64,000 bases of DNA from Acidobacteriota bacterium (GTDB taxonomy: Bacteria; Acidobacteriota; Thermoanaerobaculia; Multivoradales; SZUA-115): positions 80,806-144,805 of the forward strand of contig JAJRVQ010000124.1 in assembly GCA_024277255.1 (NCBI GenBank). Reading direction: 5' to 3'. A model generated the notes under the pieces. The model was not told where the DNA came from. It was given only the letters and a program-made list of their open reading frames with translations, and did no database searches. Shown one piece after another: positions 34,889 to 44,236 of this stretch (positions are counted from its first letter, which is position 1; each line of letters begins with the position of its first letter). A program made the position numbers and the translations under genes.

Positions 34889-36649
34889 CTACATCTCGGC
34901 AGACGAAGAGTCGGTGACCTCAGCGGATCCCTGCGCTCCCACGGAGCGCAGGCTCTCCACCAGTCGTTCGCCGAACTGGGCCAGATTGGCCTCGGAGAGG
35001 CGGAAGTGGTGCTCCCGTTTGAAGCTCTCCAGCCAGTCTTGGCGCAAGGCTGCCGCTTTCTGGGCCGCGTAGTCGGCGACTACCTGATCATAGCTCTCGG
35101 AAAAACTCAGCGGGCGCGCGGCCACCAGGCTCTCGACCACCAGCACCAGCACGCGATTGCCGCTGCGGTAAGGGCCGATGACCTTGCCTTCTTCGAGCTC
35201 GTGCAGCAAGGCACGGGCGAGATCGCGGCGCTGGGCGAGGAGACCGCGCAGGCCGCTCAGCGGGATAGCCTCGGTCTGCAGACCCGGATCCTCGGCGAAC
35301 TCCTCCACGGCGGCCTCCTTGCCGTGCTCGGCGATGGCCCGGATGAAGGCGCGGGGACGAGCCAGGGAGCGCAGCGGGTCGCCCGCTTCGATCGCCCACG
35401 AGTACAAGCTGCATTCCACCTGAGTTTGGCTCTGGAACTGGTCTTTGTGCTCTGCGTAGTAACTCTCGAAGGTCTCGGTGGGTATCGCTTCGAGGTGGGC
35501 GTTCAATAGGCGCCGTTGCTGCAGGGTGGTGGCCAGGTTGCGTTTGGCCGCGGTCTCGAGTTGAGCGGCAGTCTCGGCGTTGTCGCGCTCCATCGCGGCG
35601 CTGAACAACCGCTGATGAACCAGTTGCCGGTAGACGAGCGGCGGTGGGGCTTGCTGGCTGCGCGCCAATACGTCGCGCACGGTGATCTGTTCATCGCCCA
35701 GTTCAAAGACCACGCGTTGGCCGTCGGCGGGGTCGAAGTCGGCAGGCGGCCAGCGCGGAATCTCGATGCCGAAGCTCGCCGCAACCTCTTGCGCTTCTTC
35801 GTCCGTGCGCTCGGCCACTCTCTGCCGGGTCAGCTGTTCGAGGATGCGGCTACCGATCGTCTCAAAGCTGTTGTTGACCGCCGGAGTCACATTGACCACC
35901 AAGAAGAGCTGGCAACCGGCGGCATTGCGCAGTACCTTGCTGACGATTCCAGGCTGTAGCGAGAAGATTAGCTCAGCGGCGTCGCCGCGCAGCTGGTCCT
36001 TGGTAATGTCGCCGATCAGCCCACCGGTCGCGGCGGTGGAGGAGCTGGAATAGCGCAGCGCCATCTCTTCGAAGCTGGCCCCGGCCAGGAGCTGGTCGCG
36101 CAGTTGCTTGGCCTGCTGACAAATCGCCGCCTTGTTCTCGGCACTGGCGCCCTCCGGAAAGGCGAGCAGCAGGTTGTGCACCAGCCGGCGCTCCGGCGCG
36201 GCGAACTCGTCGCGGTGGGTGTCGTAGTACCGGCGAGCTTCGTCGAGGGAGACGGCCTCGGTCTCGATCCCCTGTAGATAGCCTTGCGCCAAGATCTTGC
36301 CGCGTTGAGCCGGCCAGCCTCTCTGGAAAGCCTTGTCCTGTTCGACCTCCTCCAGCATTGCCGGAGCGGTCAAGGTCTGCACAACAAACAGGTCGTCAAC
36401 CCGTTGATGAATCCACCGTTTGAAGCCCTCTTCTCCCTTTTCGCCGGGTTGGCGGCGAGCAGGAGGAAGGGAGACCAGATAGCGATCCAGATCGGTCACC
36501 CGAATCTCGCCGTGGTCGTGGACGGCCAGCAGGTCAGGATCGTCCAGCCCCACCGGTTCAAGCGCCGGATGTGGAGAGAGATCTCCTGAACAACCGACCC
36601 ATACGAGTGCTGCGCTCAGCAAGAGAAAACTGCAAGTGCGGTGTTTCAT
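34889..36649 (-). CDS. PpiC/SurA-like peptidyl-prolyl isomerase lipoprotein
   Basis: A 586-residue protein from the ATG at 36649. It has a lipoprotein signal (FLLLSAALVWVGC) and a SurA-N-like helical part with IRVTDLDRYLVSLPPARRQ. A parvulin domain follows near residues 180-280: RRLVHNLLLAFPEG, ASFEEMALRYSSS, GGLIGDITKDQL and AELIFSLQPGIVSKVLRNAAG. A second, less clear helical/parvulin-like region occupies the C-terminal half, with EELEEGKVIGPY-type sequence. It would assist folding of exported proteins. It lies 10 bp upstream of the sulfatase-like gene's stop in operon terms and is the second parvulin in the same operon. Confidence 0.83.
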   Translation of the reverse strand: MKHRTCSFLLLSAALVWVGCSGDLSPHPALEPVGLDDPDLLAVHDHGEIRVTDLDRYLVSLPPARRQPGEKGEEGFKRWIHQRVDDLFVVQTLTAPAMLEEVEQDKAFQRGWPAQRGKILAQGYLQGIETEAVSLDEARRYYDTHRDEFAAPERRLVHNLLLAFPEGASAENKAAICQQAKQLRDQLLAGASFEEMALRYSSSSTAATGGLIGDITKDQLRGDAAELIFSLQPGIVSKVLRNAAGCQLFLVVNVTPAVNNSFETIGSRILEQLTRQRVAERTDEEAQEVAASFGIEIPRWPPADFDPADGQRVVFELGDEQITVRDVLARSQQAPPPLVYRQLVHQRLFSAAMERDNAETAAQLETAAKRNLATTLQQRRLLNAHLEAIPTETFESYYAEHKDQFQSQTQVECSLYSWAIEAGDPLRSLARPRAFIRAIAEHGKEAAVEEFAEDPGLQTEAIPLSGLRGLLAQRRDLARALLHELEEGKVIGPYRSGNRVLVLVVESLVAARPLSFSESYDQVVADYAAQKAAALRQDWLESFKREHHFRLSEANLAQFGERLVESLRSVGAQGSAEVTDSSSAEM

Positions 36650-36659
36650 CAGAGGGTAC

Positions 36660-38759
36660 TCACTGCTCCGTGGGTCTCGTCGTTGCCGGGGGTGTCGGAT
36701 CGCCGGCACTCGCTGCCGGCGCAGCCTCTTGGGCGGCGAGGATGCGCAGTGCTTCGAGGGTTGGCTGGTGGCTCGGCGAAAGCTCTCGCGAGCGTTGGAA
36801 GAGGCCGCGGGCGGCTTGCGGATCTCCCCGGTCGAGTAGCAGCTTGCCATAGTTGAAATAGGCGAGGCCGAAGTAGGGCTCGGTGCGAATCAGCTGGCGG
36901 AATTGTTGCTCGGCGCCATCGAGGTCGCCATCCATCGCCAGCTGGTTGGCCAGCATCAACCGCGGCCAGGGGCCGTCGGGATCCAGCTGCAGAGCTCTCT
37001 CGAACCAGCGCCGAGCCTGCTCGTTCTGGCCGAGGCTCTGATAGGCCCGCGCCAGGAAGATCGAGTTGCTGACCGAATCCTCCGGCTTGCCCGCGTTGAG
37101 TAGAACCTCGATGCCCTCCTCGAAGTGCTCGGTCTGAATCAGCAGTTGGCCGCGCAGTTGAAGGGTGCTCTCATCCTCGGGCAACAGCTCGATCGCCTTG
37201 TCGAGGTTGGCGAAGCACTGATCCCAGTCCTGGATCTGGCCGTAGAGAACCGCCAGCGCCTTGTAGGCCAAGCCGGCCTGCGGACTGCGCTCGATCAACT
37301 CCAGGTTCAGTTCGCGGGCCAGGTTCCAGCGGCCGGAGGCCATCGCCGCTTTGGAGCGGGAGAATAGGCTTACGTCCACCACCCGATCACGAGGGTTGAC
37401 CAGCCCGTCCACCGCCAGCATGTCGTCGAGTTCGGTCAACTCGCCGCTGTTGACGCTCAGATAGCCCAGTGCCGCCAAACGCTGTACGGTCTCTTCATCG
37501 CTCATCTCGATCGAGCTGCCGACCGACTTCGATTCGTTGGCGGCGAGGAATTGGGCCAACTCGGTGAACAGACCCGACTCGATCTCCGGGTTGTCGCCCA
37601 ACCGGTTGTCCGCCTCTTCCGGGTCGAGATCGAGGTTGTAGAGTTCGGGCTTGGGGCCGTGGACGAGGCGCCAATCTTCCTTCATCCAGGCGGTGAGCTG
37701 TGACCAACCTTGGGTGGTGCGCGGGGCGATGGTCTCGAAGTAGGCGGTAAACCGTTCGCTGCCCTCCGGCCGTTCGCCGCCGTTGTCGATCAATGGCTTG
37801 AGGCTGGCGGAAACAGGCTTCGGCAAGTCCGGCTTGGCGATACCCAGCAGGTCGAGCACGGTGGCGTAGAGCTGGGTCGACATCGTCCAGGCGTTGGTTT
37901 CCCCGGTAGGGACCGGCGGTCCGCTCAGGATCAACGGCACGTGCAGGGTCGGCTGGTGGAGGAGGACCGAATGGGTCAGCTCGCCGTGCTCTCCCAAGGC
38001 TTCACCGTGGTCGGCGGTGAGGACTACCAACGTATTGTCCCACTCGCCGTTGGCTTTGAGATAGTCGAAGAAGCGGCCGATCTGCTGGTCGACGAAGGCG
38101 ATTTCGCCATCGTAGGGCTTGCGCCGGAACTCGACGTCGAACGGCGGTGGCGGATCTTGAGGTTGGTGCGGGTCGAAGAAGTGGAGGAAGGTGAAGAACG
38201 GCCCCGACTCGCGCTGGCGGTGATAGGCCAGCGCCGCGTCGACGACGGCGCGGGCCGGCCGTTCGTCGAAATAGATGGCCATCGCCGGTTGATCCGGGTT
38301 GCCGCCGGTCTCGCTCTTGCGCGGGTAGTCGTCGTCGTAGGTCTCAAACCCCTGGTCGAGCTTGAACTTCGCGTCCAGCGGGAAAGAGGCGACGAAGGCC
38401 GAAGTGTCGTAGCCGGCGTCGCGCAGGGTTTCGGCGAGAGTGACCTCGCTTTCCGGAACGAAGAAGGTGCCGTTGTCGCGCACGGTGTGGGTCGGCGGAT
38501 AGTGACCGGTGAACATCGTGGTGTGCGCTGGCAAGGTCAAAGGCACCGGCGTCATGTGGCGGCGGAAGAGAAAACCGTTCGCCGCCAGCGCGTCGATGTT
38601 GGGGGTGCGCGCCTCCTCGTAACCGTAGACTCCCAGCCGGTCGGCACGCGTCGTGTCCATGCTGATGAAGACCAGGTTGAGCCGCTGCCGGCCACAGCTG
38701 GAGAAAGCCAGCCCTGCCAGGCAGAGCCCGGCGAGGAAGAGAAGCTTGAGCCGTTTCAT
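36660..38759 (-). CDS. Sulfatase-like alkaline-phosphatase-superfamily lipoprotein with TPR tail
   Basis: A 699-residue protein with a lipoprotein signal (LCLAGLAFSSC). Residues 25-430 form an alkaline phosphatase/sulfatase fold: D35/D40 in SMDTTRADRLGVYGY, nucleophile region PLTLPAHTTMFTG, and metal ligands in VVLTADHGEALGEHGE. The canonical sulfatase CxPxR/SxPxR is replaced by T75-L-P-A-H, so no formylglycine can form. Thr could serve as nucleophile, as in phosphoglycerol transferases. Residues 480-670 are TPR repeats (ARRWFERALQLDPDGPWPRL and LAYFNYGKLLLDRGDPQAAR). This Thr-type sulfatase-TPR architecture is common in Acidobacteriota; the substrate is unknown. It overlaps the upstream PpiC gene by 4 bp. 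Confidence 0.85.
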   Translation of the reverse strand: MKRLKLLFLAGLCLAGLAFSSCGRQRLNLVFISMDTTRADRLGVYGYEEARTPNIDALAANGFLFRRHMTPVPLTLPAHTTMFTGHYPPTHTVRDNGTFFVPESEVTLAETLRDAGYDTSAFVASFPLDAKFKLDQGFETYDDDYPRKSETGGNPDQPAMAIYFDERPARAVVDAALAYHRQRESGPFFTFLHFFDPHQPQDPPPPFDVEFRRKPYDGEIAFVDQQIGRFFDYLKANGEWDNTLVVLTADHGEALGEHGELTHSVLLHQPTLHVPLILSGPPVPTGETNAWTMSTQLYATVLDLLGIAKPDLPKPVSASLKPLIDNGGERPEGSERFTAYFETIAPRTTQGWSQLTAWMKEDWRLVHGPKPELYNLDLDPEEADNRLGDNPEIESGLFTELAQFLAANESKSVGSSIEMSDEETVQRLAALGYLSVNSGELTELDDMLAVDGLVNPRDRVVDVSLFSRSKAAMASGRWNLARELNLELIERSPQAGLAYKALAVLYGQIQDWDQCFANLDKAIELLPEDESTLQLRGQLLIQTEHFEEGIEVLLNAGKPEDSVSNSIFLARAYQSLGQNEQARRWFERALQLDPDGPWPRLMLANQLAMDGDLDGAEQQFRQLIRTEPYFGLAYFNYGKLLLDRGDPQAARGLFQRSRELSPSHQPTLEALRILAAQEAAPAASAGDPTPPATTRPTEQ

Positions 38760-40459
38760 GGTGTGGCCGTGGTTGCCGGGCGCCCTGCGACCCAGGTTCC
38801 GACATGGGCACGACCGGCCTCGGTGAGCTTGAATTCGTAGACGGTGAGCAACTCGGCGATCAGCTGAGCGTTGAGGGCCTTGCGCCGTTCGCCGGTAATC
38901 GTTTTCGTCAAGCGCGGTGTCGCCTCCTCGAAGGTCATCCGAGTACGGGGCGAGATCGCCTGAACGCCGACGACGAAGAAATCATGGTCCTGCTGCACCG
39001 GGTCGGTGACTCCGCCCACCTCGATATCGCGCAAGGCCTCGATCACCCGCGGCCCAAAACGGCTGGCGATCTTGAGCCCGTCGAGGATCTCCGGATCGGT
39101 CAGCTCACAGCTCGGTTTGCACTTGGCCGTCGCCTGGTCCCAACGCAGTTCGCCGGAGCGTAAACGAGCGGCGAGTAGTGTCAAGTTGTCCATGAAGAGG
39201 AGGGGATCCTGTCCCGGAGGAACTTGCGCCTTCACCGCCCTGATGTCGATCTTGCGTGGGTGCATGTACTTGCTCGGGTCCGCGTCGTAGCGCCGGCGTA
39301 GATCCGCTTTGCTCGGGGCCACCAGGCGGAGGCGGTGCAAGCGCTCGAGCAGCTGGCCGAGGTAGGCGTCTGCCTCCAGGTCGCGAAGATGGAGCCTCTG
39401 GCCTTCATCGGGCCATCCCGTGGCCAGGGCGCGCTGGAAGAGGAGTTCCGCCTCGATGATCTGCTCCCGGCGCGTGGCTTCGTCACCTGGTCTGGTCGGA
39501 TAGCGAATGGCGAAAGTGGTGCCATCGACAACCCGACTGCCGACTGTAAAGCCGCCGTCCGGGCGGCGCTCGACCGGAAACTGCTCTTGCGCCAGCCGCA
39601 GCGCTCGTTGGCGGAATTCCTTGCGCGCCTGCTCGATCTTGGCGCCGCGAAGCCGGTTGATCCGCGGTTGCAGCGGCATGGCTTGGGCGGGCAAGATCTT
39701 CTCGATGAAGAAGAGGTGGACGCCTCCGCGCATCTCGAGAGGATCGCTGATGGTGCCTTCCGGCAGAGCGTAGAGCACCTCCTCGACGGCGGGGCTGAGC
39801 ACTCCGCGGCGCAGAATTCCCAGCCGTCCGTCCCGCCTTGCGGTCTGGGAATCGGAATGGTCAGCCGCAACCTTGCGAAAGCTCTCGAGATCGGTGATCT
39901 CTTGCTTCCAGGCGGCGAGCTGCGCCTTGGCCCTCGCCGTTTCCTCCTCGCTGCGGGTGCGCAGGAAGATGTGGGAAAGGCGTAGGCGGTCGGGCACGAT
40001 GGTGGGCGAAACACCCACTTCTCGGCGCAGTTCTTCGTCGCTTGGGGGAGTGAAATCGAAGCCGTAGTAGGCCAGGTGGTACTGATTGAGCAACCAGTCA
40101 CGGGCGCTCTTGCGGGCCAGCTCTTCCACCGCGGGCTCTTGACTCAGCCCTTCCTGGTCGGCGGCGAGCAAAGCGATGCTGCGCAAGGACATGCGGTGAA
40201 TCCAGTCCCGCCACCGCTGCTCTTGCGGCATCTTCGCATGGTCCCGCCAGCGGATCTCCGAAGCGGGAAGGAAGCGAATTTCTCGCCGCACGTCACTTTC
40301 GTGGATTTCCGCTCCAGCCAAGGTCGCCAACACAGGATCCGACAGGGTGGCGACCTGCACTGAGCCCTTCTCCGTTGCGCCGAGAACCGCGGTTGTGAGT
40401 GTGGCCACGGCCAGCAGGAGGAGACCCAAACGGGGAGTGTGCGGGTGTTGAGCAACCAT
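38756..40459 (-). CDS. PpiC-type peptidyl-prolyl isomerase, first gene of the export operon
   Basis: A 567-residue protein with a signal peptide (LGLLLLAVATLTTAVLGA). The parvulin core is at about residues 155-255: RLRLSHIFLRTRSEEETARA, SFRKVAADHSDSQTARRDGR, LGILRRGVLSPAVEEVLYAL and GGVHLFFIEKILP. A second domain of about 280 residues follows (VGSRVVDGTTFAIRYPTRPG and DIEVGGVTDPVQQDHDFFVV) and looks like a degenerate second parvulin module. It should act in the periplasm on unfolded exported proteins. Its stop overlaps the start of the sulfatase-like gene (ATGA). Confidence 0.84.
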   Translation of the reverse strand: MVAQHPHTPRLGLLLLAVATLTTAVLGATEKGSVQVATLSDPVLATLAGAEIHESDVRREIRFLPASEIRWRDHAKMPQEQRWRDWIHRMSLRSIALLAADQEGLSQEPAVEELARKSARDWLLNQYHLAYYGFDFTPPSDEELRREVGVSPTIVPDRLRLSHIFLRTRSEEETARAKAQLAAWKQEITDLESFRKVAADHSDSQTARRDGRLGILRRGVLSPAVEEVLYALPEGTISDPLEMRGGVHLFFIEKILPAQAMPLQPRINRLRGAKIEQARKEFRQRALRLAQEQFPVERRPDGGFTVGSRVVDGTTFAIRYPTRPGDEATRREQIIEAELLFQRALATGWPDEGQRLHLRDLEADAYLGQLLERLHRLRLVAPSKADLRRRYDADPSKYMHPRKIDIRAVKAQVPPGQDPLLFMDNLTLLAARLRSGELRWDQATAKCKPSCELTDPEILDGLKIASRFGPRVIEALRDIEVGGVTDPVQQDHDFFVVGVQAISPRTRMTFEEATPRLTKTITGERRKALNAQLIAELLTVYEFKLTEAGRAHVGTWVAGRPATTATP

Positions 40460-40491
40460 GGGACGAGTTTGTCAAAGGAGGGCCAAAGAGG

Positions 40492-40527
40492 AAAGGCCCC
40501 GCCGGCTTGTGTGCCGGTCGGGGCCTT
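40492..40527 (-). terminator. Rho-independent terminator of the gene ending at 40555
   Basis: GGCCCCGACCGGC and GCCGGCGGGGCC arms with a 6-nt loop are followed on the minus strand by TTTCCTCTTT. It lies 30-60 bp beyond the stop codon at 40555 and isolates that gene from the PpiC operon starting at 40459. Confidence 0.8.
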
Positions 40528-40554
40528 GATCCAAGGCAAGTGAATTAGAGTTGC

Positions 40555-41319
40555 TTACTCGACGTCGAAGGCCATCAGCTCGACCGGAACGATGCCGGTG
40601 ACGTTGGCGCGCAGGACGGCGTTGAAGGTCTGTGCCGCGAAGGCTATCGGCCCGGTGCCGCTGGCCGCGGTGAAGCCCTTGTTACCACCGGCGAAGGCGT
40701 TGGTGTCCAGAGCGATCGCTTCGTTGTCCACCGGTACGGTGGTGTTGGCGTTCAAACACCAGGCGCCGAGGAAGAAGCTGTTGGAGAACATACCGTTGGA
40801 GGCGGTTCCGAGAGCGGTCTGCGGAATGACGTTGAAGGCGGTGGCGTTGGTGAAGCTCGAACCGGCGTTGACCAATCCACCAACATTGACCGACACGCGG
40901 GCGCTGAACGAAGTGGCGTTCAACGGCGCGGCGCCCTGGAAGAAGAGGCCGGTGTCGGCGGTCGAATCCTCGGCGAAGAGGAACGAGAAGCTGTTGAGGG
41001 TCACCGTGGCCTTGAGCGCGGCGCCCGCGTTGTCGGCGTTGAAGTTGTTGCCGAAGATGATGCCGAAACCGACCGGCAGGGCAGCGACGGTACCGCTGTC
41101 GTACTGGATGGTCTGGGTGCCACCCGCTTCGGTCGCGGGGATGTTGATCGGATTGGCCAGCTTCGAGATGACCGGTCCCTGACCGCGGGTCATGCCCGGA
41201 GTCCAGTTGGTGATGCCGGCGGCTTGCAGCTCTTGAGCCTTGGTCGGACCCTGAGCCGACGCGACGACAGCGACGCTTGCAACCAGGGCAATCGCCAAAA
41301 GGATCGATAGTTTCTTCAT
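40555..41319 (-). CDS. Secreted beta-rich protein ending VPVELMAFDVE
   Basis: A 254-residue protein from the ATG at 41319, with GGGGAGG 6 bp upstream. Signal peptide residues 1-22 end VVASA-Q. The mature protein is rich in Ala, Asn, Thr and Phe (LFFQGAAPLNATSFSARVSV, NSFFLGAWCLNANTTVPVD) with few charges, like surface or matrix proteins. The final VPVELMAFDVE resembles short C-terminal tags (LPVELxxF) of exported proteins in several phyla. Function is unknown. A strong terminator and strong ribosome-binding site suggest a highly expressed single gene. Confidence 0.75.
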   Translation of the reverse strand: MKKLSILLAIALVASVAVVASAQGPTKAQELQAAGITNWTPGMTRGQGPVISKLANPINIPATEAGGTQTIQYDSGTVAALPVGFGIIFGNNFNADNAGAALKATVTLNSFSFLFAEDSTADTGLFFQGAAPLNATSFSARVSVNVGGLVNAGSSFTNATAFNVIPQTALGTASNGMFSNSFFLGAWCLNANTTVPVDNEAIALDTNAFAGGNKGFTAASGTGPIAFAAQTFNAVLRANVTGIVPVELMAFDVE

Positions 41320-41565
41320 TCGCAACCTCCCCATGATTTGGGTGCTTTTGGACGCCTTACGACGCCAATTATTTGCTTTCGGCTGGTCACAACTGCTCCC
41401 AGCCGAGAAATACGCAAAGGAAAGTGAGATCCGATAGATGGTAGCAAAACGGAGTAGGGATTGCAATTCCTCCGCGAAGCGGAACGGTAGTAGTGGCTGG
41501 CAGGTGGATTCCGGGTGGGAGCCCCTTGCTGTTTCCGCGATGGGTCTACTCGACTGTGCGGGCCA

Positions 41566-43491
41566 TCACTCCTTCGCGGTTCTGTCAGTTCTTGTCGAAA
41601 GCTCTCTTGGCCCGGCCTGAGTTCCTGCGAAACTCGGATCGATCTCGAGCGTCCGCCGACGATGATTCTCGGCGGCTTGGGTGCGACCGAGAGCTTCGAG
41701 ACTCCGCGCCAGGTAGTGGTGACTTACGGCGTGATTTGGCCGCAGTTCGATGGCCCGTTCGAAGGCGCCGATCGACTCGACATGGCGGCCGAGACCAAAG
41801 AGGATCCGGCCCAGGTTGAACCAACCTTCGGGCCGGCCGGGCTCCGAGGCGACCGAGCGGTGCAGCAGGTCGATCGCCGCCAGGGGCTCTCCCAGAGCCG
41901 CTCTGCACAGCGCTTTCCAATCGCTTGCGCGGCGGTGGTCGGGGTCGATGGCCAGGATGCGATCGAGCACGGCTTCGGCTGCGGTGTAACGGCGTGCCAC
42001 GAGTTGGGCGCGGGCAAGGTCGAGGTACGGGGTCAGTGAGGTGGGAGAGCGTTCGCCGATTTGAGCCTCCAGTGCAGTTATCGCCGCACCGCCCATGCCG
42101 GCGCGCACCGCGGAGAGGGCGCGGTATAGCTCGGCGTCAGCGCCGGCGGCCTGGCCATGGAGGCGCGTCAGTTCGATGCCGCGGATCACCGGGTCGGTCT
42201 CGGCAGCGGGCGCGGTCAGCTCCCCGCCTCCCGGTTGGAGGCGGATCCGGTGGTCGGTGATCACCGCCTGCACGACATCTTGCGCCCGACGCTTCGGCAT
42301 GTGACAGGCGACGCAGTCGGTGCTATCGACAGCCGTGCCGGTCATCTTCTCGAGCCCGCAGTCGTCGAGTTGGTGGCAGCTCAGGCAGGCTTGGCGGAAG
42401 TGTTCGGCGCGGCGGGCCGCCGGCACTTTGCGGTGCGGGTCATGGCAGGTCAGGCAGGAAAGTTCCCCGCCGCTGGCGATGAAGCACCGGCTCTGCTCCA
42501 GACGGTATGGGTGATGATTGATCTCGAACCGCTCGGAGCGCTCGTGGCCCTCTATATCCACATCGACGAGGAGCTGGTAGTCACTGAGCGATTCTCCGGG
42601 CAGGAACGAGTAGTCGGCGCGTCCGAAGCGGCGCACTCCCATCAGGATGACAGTGGGCTGCATGTGGCAGCTGTAGCAAAGGTCGCGGCTGCGCTCCGGC
42701 GCCAGCCGAGAGGGATTGATGATCGAGGCGCGCGCCCTCTCCCCCCTGGCGCCCGCCAGGGCCTCTCGCGCATGTTCGGCGCCCGGGCCGTGGCATCGCT
42801 GGCAGCCGAGTCCCTCGGGTAGATCGGCCGGGAAGGTCTGCGGTGAGTTGTAGGCATCGCTGCCGGCCTCGACGTCGGGATAGGCGTTGTGGCAGAACAT
42901 GCACTCGCGCCGCACCCGGCGGGTCACTCCCTGGTGATCCGGCCGGTCGTAGCCCGGGGCCATGCCCCAATGGCCCGCCGGCTCGCCCGGCGGGGAGTCG
43001 GTGTCGCCGTACCAGGCGAGCGGCAGCTGGTACAGCTCGCCGCCGGGCGTTCGGTAGAGGTAAGTGCGCGAGTGGTTCCCCGAACCGAGGATCCAGTCGA
43101 TCCGCCTCTCGAACTGATGGACCTTCCGGCCGCTTTCGTCCAGCAGATAGCGGCGGAAGGTGTACTCGTCGCCGGAGCGTTCGATCTCATAGTGACGGCC
43201 GGAGGGCTGGTGGAAGAAGGGAAAGCTGGAGAAATCTTCAATGGCCTTGGCGGCCGAGGGCCTGTAGAAGGATTTCGCCATGGCGACCTGCTGGTAAGAG
43301 CGGGCCAGGTCGGCGTGGCACAGCGAACAAGCCCGATCCTCGACGTAGCCGGGAGCGGCGCCGGAAGTGACGGCAAAACCGCGTTGGGCCAGTTGATCGG
43401 TAGCGTCTGATCCTTGGCTGAGCGAACGCCACCACAAGAAACTCATCGCCCCGACCAGGACCAGGACGGCTAGTAGAGCAGGCTTGCGCAT
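41566..43491 (-). CDS. Heptaheme cytochrome c with TPR domain
   Basis: A 641-residue protein with an N-terminal membrane/signal segment (LLAVLVLVGAMSFLWW). Seven CxxCH heme-binding motifs occur in order: CSLCH, CMFCH, CQRCH, CYSCH, CLTCH, CLSCH and CVACH, between about residues 55 and 395. The C-terminal 200 residues are TPR repeats (YTAAEAVLDRILAIDPDHRR and GRHVESIGAFERAIELRPNH). The layout fits the cytochrome c554/c'-like multiheme-TPR proteins known from Acidobacteriota and Planctomycetes. It acts outside the cytoplasmic membrane in electron transfer; donor and acceptor are unknown. It stands alone, with the truncated vapC remnant 21 bp upstream. Confidence 0.88.
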   Translation of the reverse strand: MRKPALLAVLVLVGAMSFLWWRSLSQGSDATDQLAQRGFAVTSGAAPGYVEDRACSLCHADLARSYQQVAMAKSFYRPSAAKAIEDFSSFPFFHQPSGRHYEIERSGDEYTFRRYLLDESGRKVHQFERRIDWILGSGNHSRTYLYRTPGGELYQLPLAWYGDTDSPPGEPAGHWGMAPGYDRPDHQGVTRRVRRECMFCHNAYPDVEAGSDAYNSPQTFPADLPEGLGCQRCHGPGAEHAREALAGARGERARASIINPSRLAPERSRDLCYSCHMQPTVILMGVRRFGRADYSFLPGESLSDYQLLVDVDIEGHERSERFEINHHPYRLEQSRCFIASGGELSCLTCHDPHRKVPAARRAEHFRQACLSCHQLDDCGLEKMTGTAVDSTDCVACHMPKRRAQDVVQAVITDHRIRLQPGGGELTAPAAETDPVIRGIELTRLHGQAAGADAELYRALSAVRAGMGGAAITALEAQIGERSPTSLTPYLDLARAQLVARRYTAAEAVLDRILAIDPDHRRASDWKALCRAALGEPLAAIDLLHRSVASEPGRPEGWFNLGRILFGLGRHVESIGAFERAIELRPNHAVSHHYLARSLEALGRTQAAENHRRRTLEIDPSFAGTQAGPRELSTRTDRTAKE

Positions 43492-43512
43492 AGACCATCG
43501 TCCTCCTGGGGT

Positions 43513-43752
43513 TCAAGCTTCGCTGGGGTTGATCGAATCGAGACCTACGCCCACCGCCGCGGCCAACTGGTGCCCCTCGCGATATCGGCGAGAGAAGGTC
43601 GCGAGGGCTTCGGCGTAGGCGAGCGAGGCGACCGTCACCGTCGAGTCGTGGACAAGCCTTCGCATGGCTGCCGAGCCCTCTTCCTCGATAGACAGCTTGA
43701 CCAGCGAACTTGTGTCACAGAAGACAAGCACATCGTCCAACGACCTGCTCAC
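43513..43752 (-). pseudogene. Truncated PIN toxin (vapC remnant)
   Basis: A 79-codon frame from a GTG encodes VFCDTSSLVKLSIEEEGSAA and EALATFSRRYREGHQL, the first half of a PIN domain. It then runs into an unrelated tail (GVGLDSINPSEA). The two C-terminal acidic residues needed for catalysis are missing, so it should be inactive. Confidence 0.7.
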
Positions 43753-43819
43753 CCTGCTCCGCGCGGTGCAGGTAGCCGGAGAGGTGGTCTTTCAGAGCCC
43801 TGGTGTTGACGATCGTCAT
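43715..43819 (-). pseudogene. Truncated Phd/YefM antitoxin (vapB remnant)
   Basis: The ATG at 43819 starts TIVNTRALKDHLSGYLHRAE, a Phd/YefM N-terminus. After QGEQVVG it runs out of frame through the PIN start (RCACLL-stop). A deletion removed the antitoxin's toxin-binding half and joined it to the toxin gene. Confidence 0.7.
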
Positions 43820-43885
43820 CGTGTGGCTATTGTAGCCGCGCGCTGGTCGTAGGGCCAAATCCGGACTTCTGATGCACCGCGCGGC

Positions 43886-44113
43886 GGCATCGATTGGCAA
43901 ACGGACGACGCCGAGGCCAGCGTTGTCTGGCTGGAGCGCATCCGCGACCGTTTCGACCATTCGGTGTGGCTCAACCCAATTCCTCGAGAGGACTAGGACG
44001 AAACCTACGGCCGGTGGACCATCGAGCGGGTCCAGCGCATCTTCCCGATGGAGGATCTGACCCTGGGCGGCATTCGACGGGCGGTCGATCTCTTGAGTAG
44101 GAAGGGTGGATGA
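43886..44113 (+). pseudogene. CoxE-like vWA-domain protein, C-terminal fragment with nonsense codon
   Basis: The plus frame reads DDAEASVVWLERIRDRFDHS then VWLNPIPRED-stop-DETYGRW and IERVQRIFPMEDLTLGGIRR. This matches the conserved end of CoxE-type von Willebrand A proteins, where SVWLNPEP is followed by a Trp and by a RLFPMxPLTLDGL stretch. The TAG at 43994-43996 stands where that Trp (TGG) is expected. Everything N-terminal is missing. The rest of 43820-44236 shows no gene. Confidence 0.7.
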
Positions 44114-44236
44114 ACACGACCGGCGCGACCTCGCTGCGATGGTGATAGGGGAGGGCGCCTCAGCAAGAATCGCCGGCCCGAAGACAATGCGGTAGTCAAC
44201 GAACCGGCGAAATTTACTGAGCCAACCCTGGGATTC

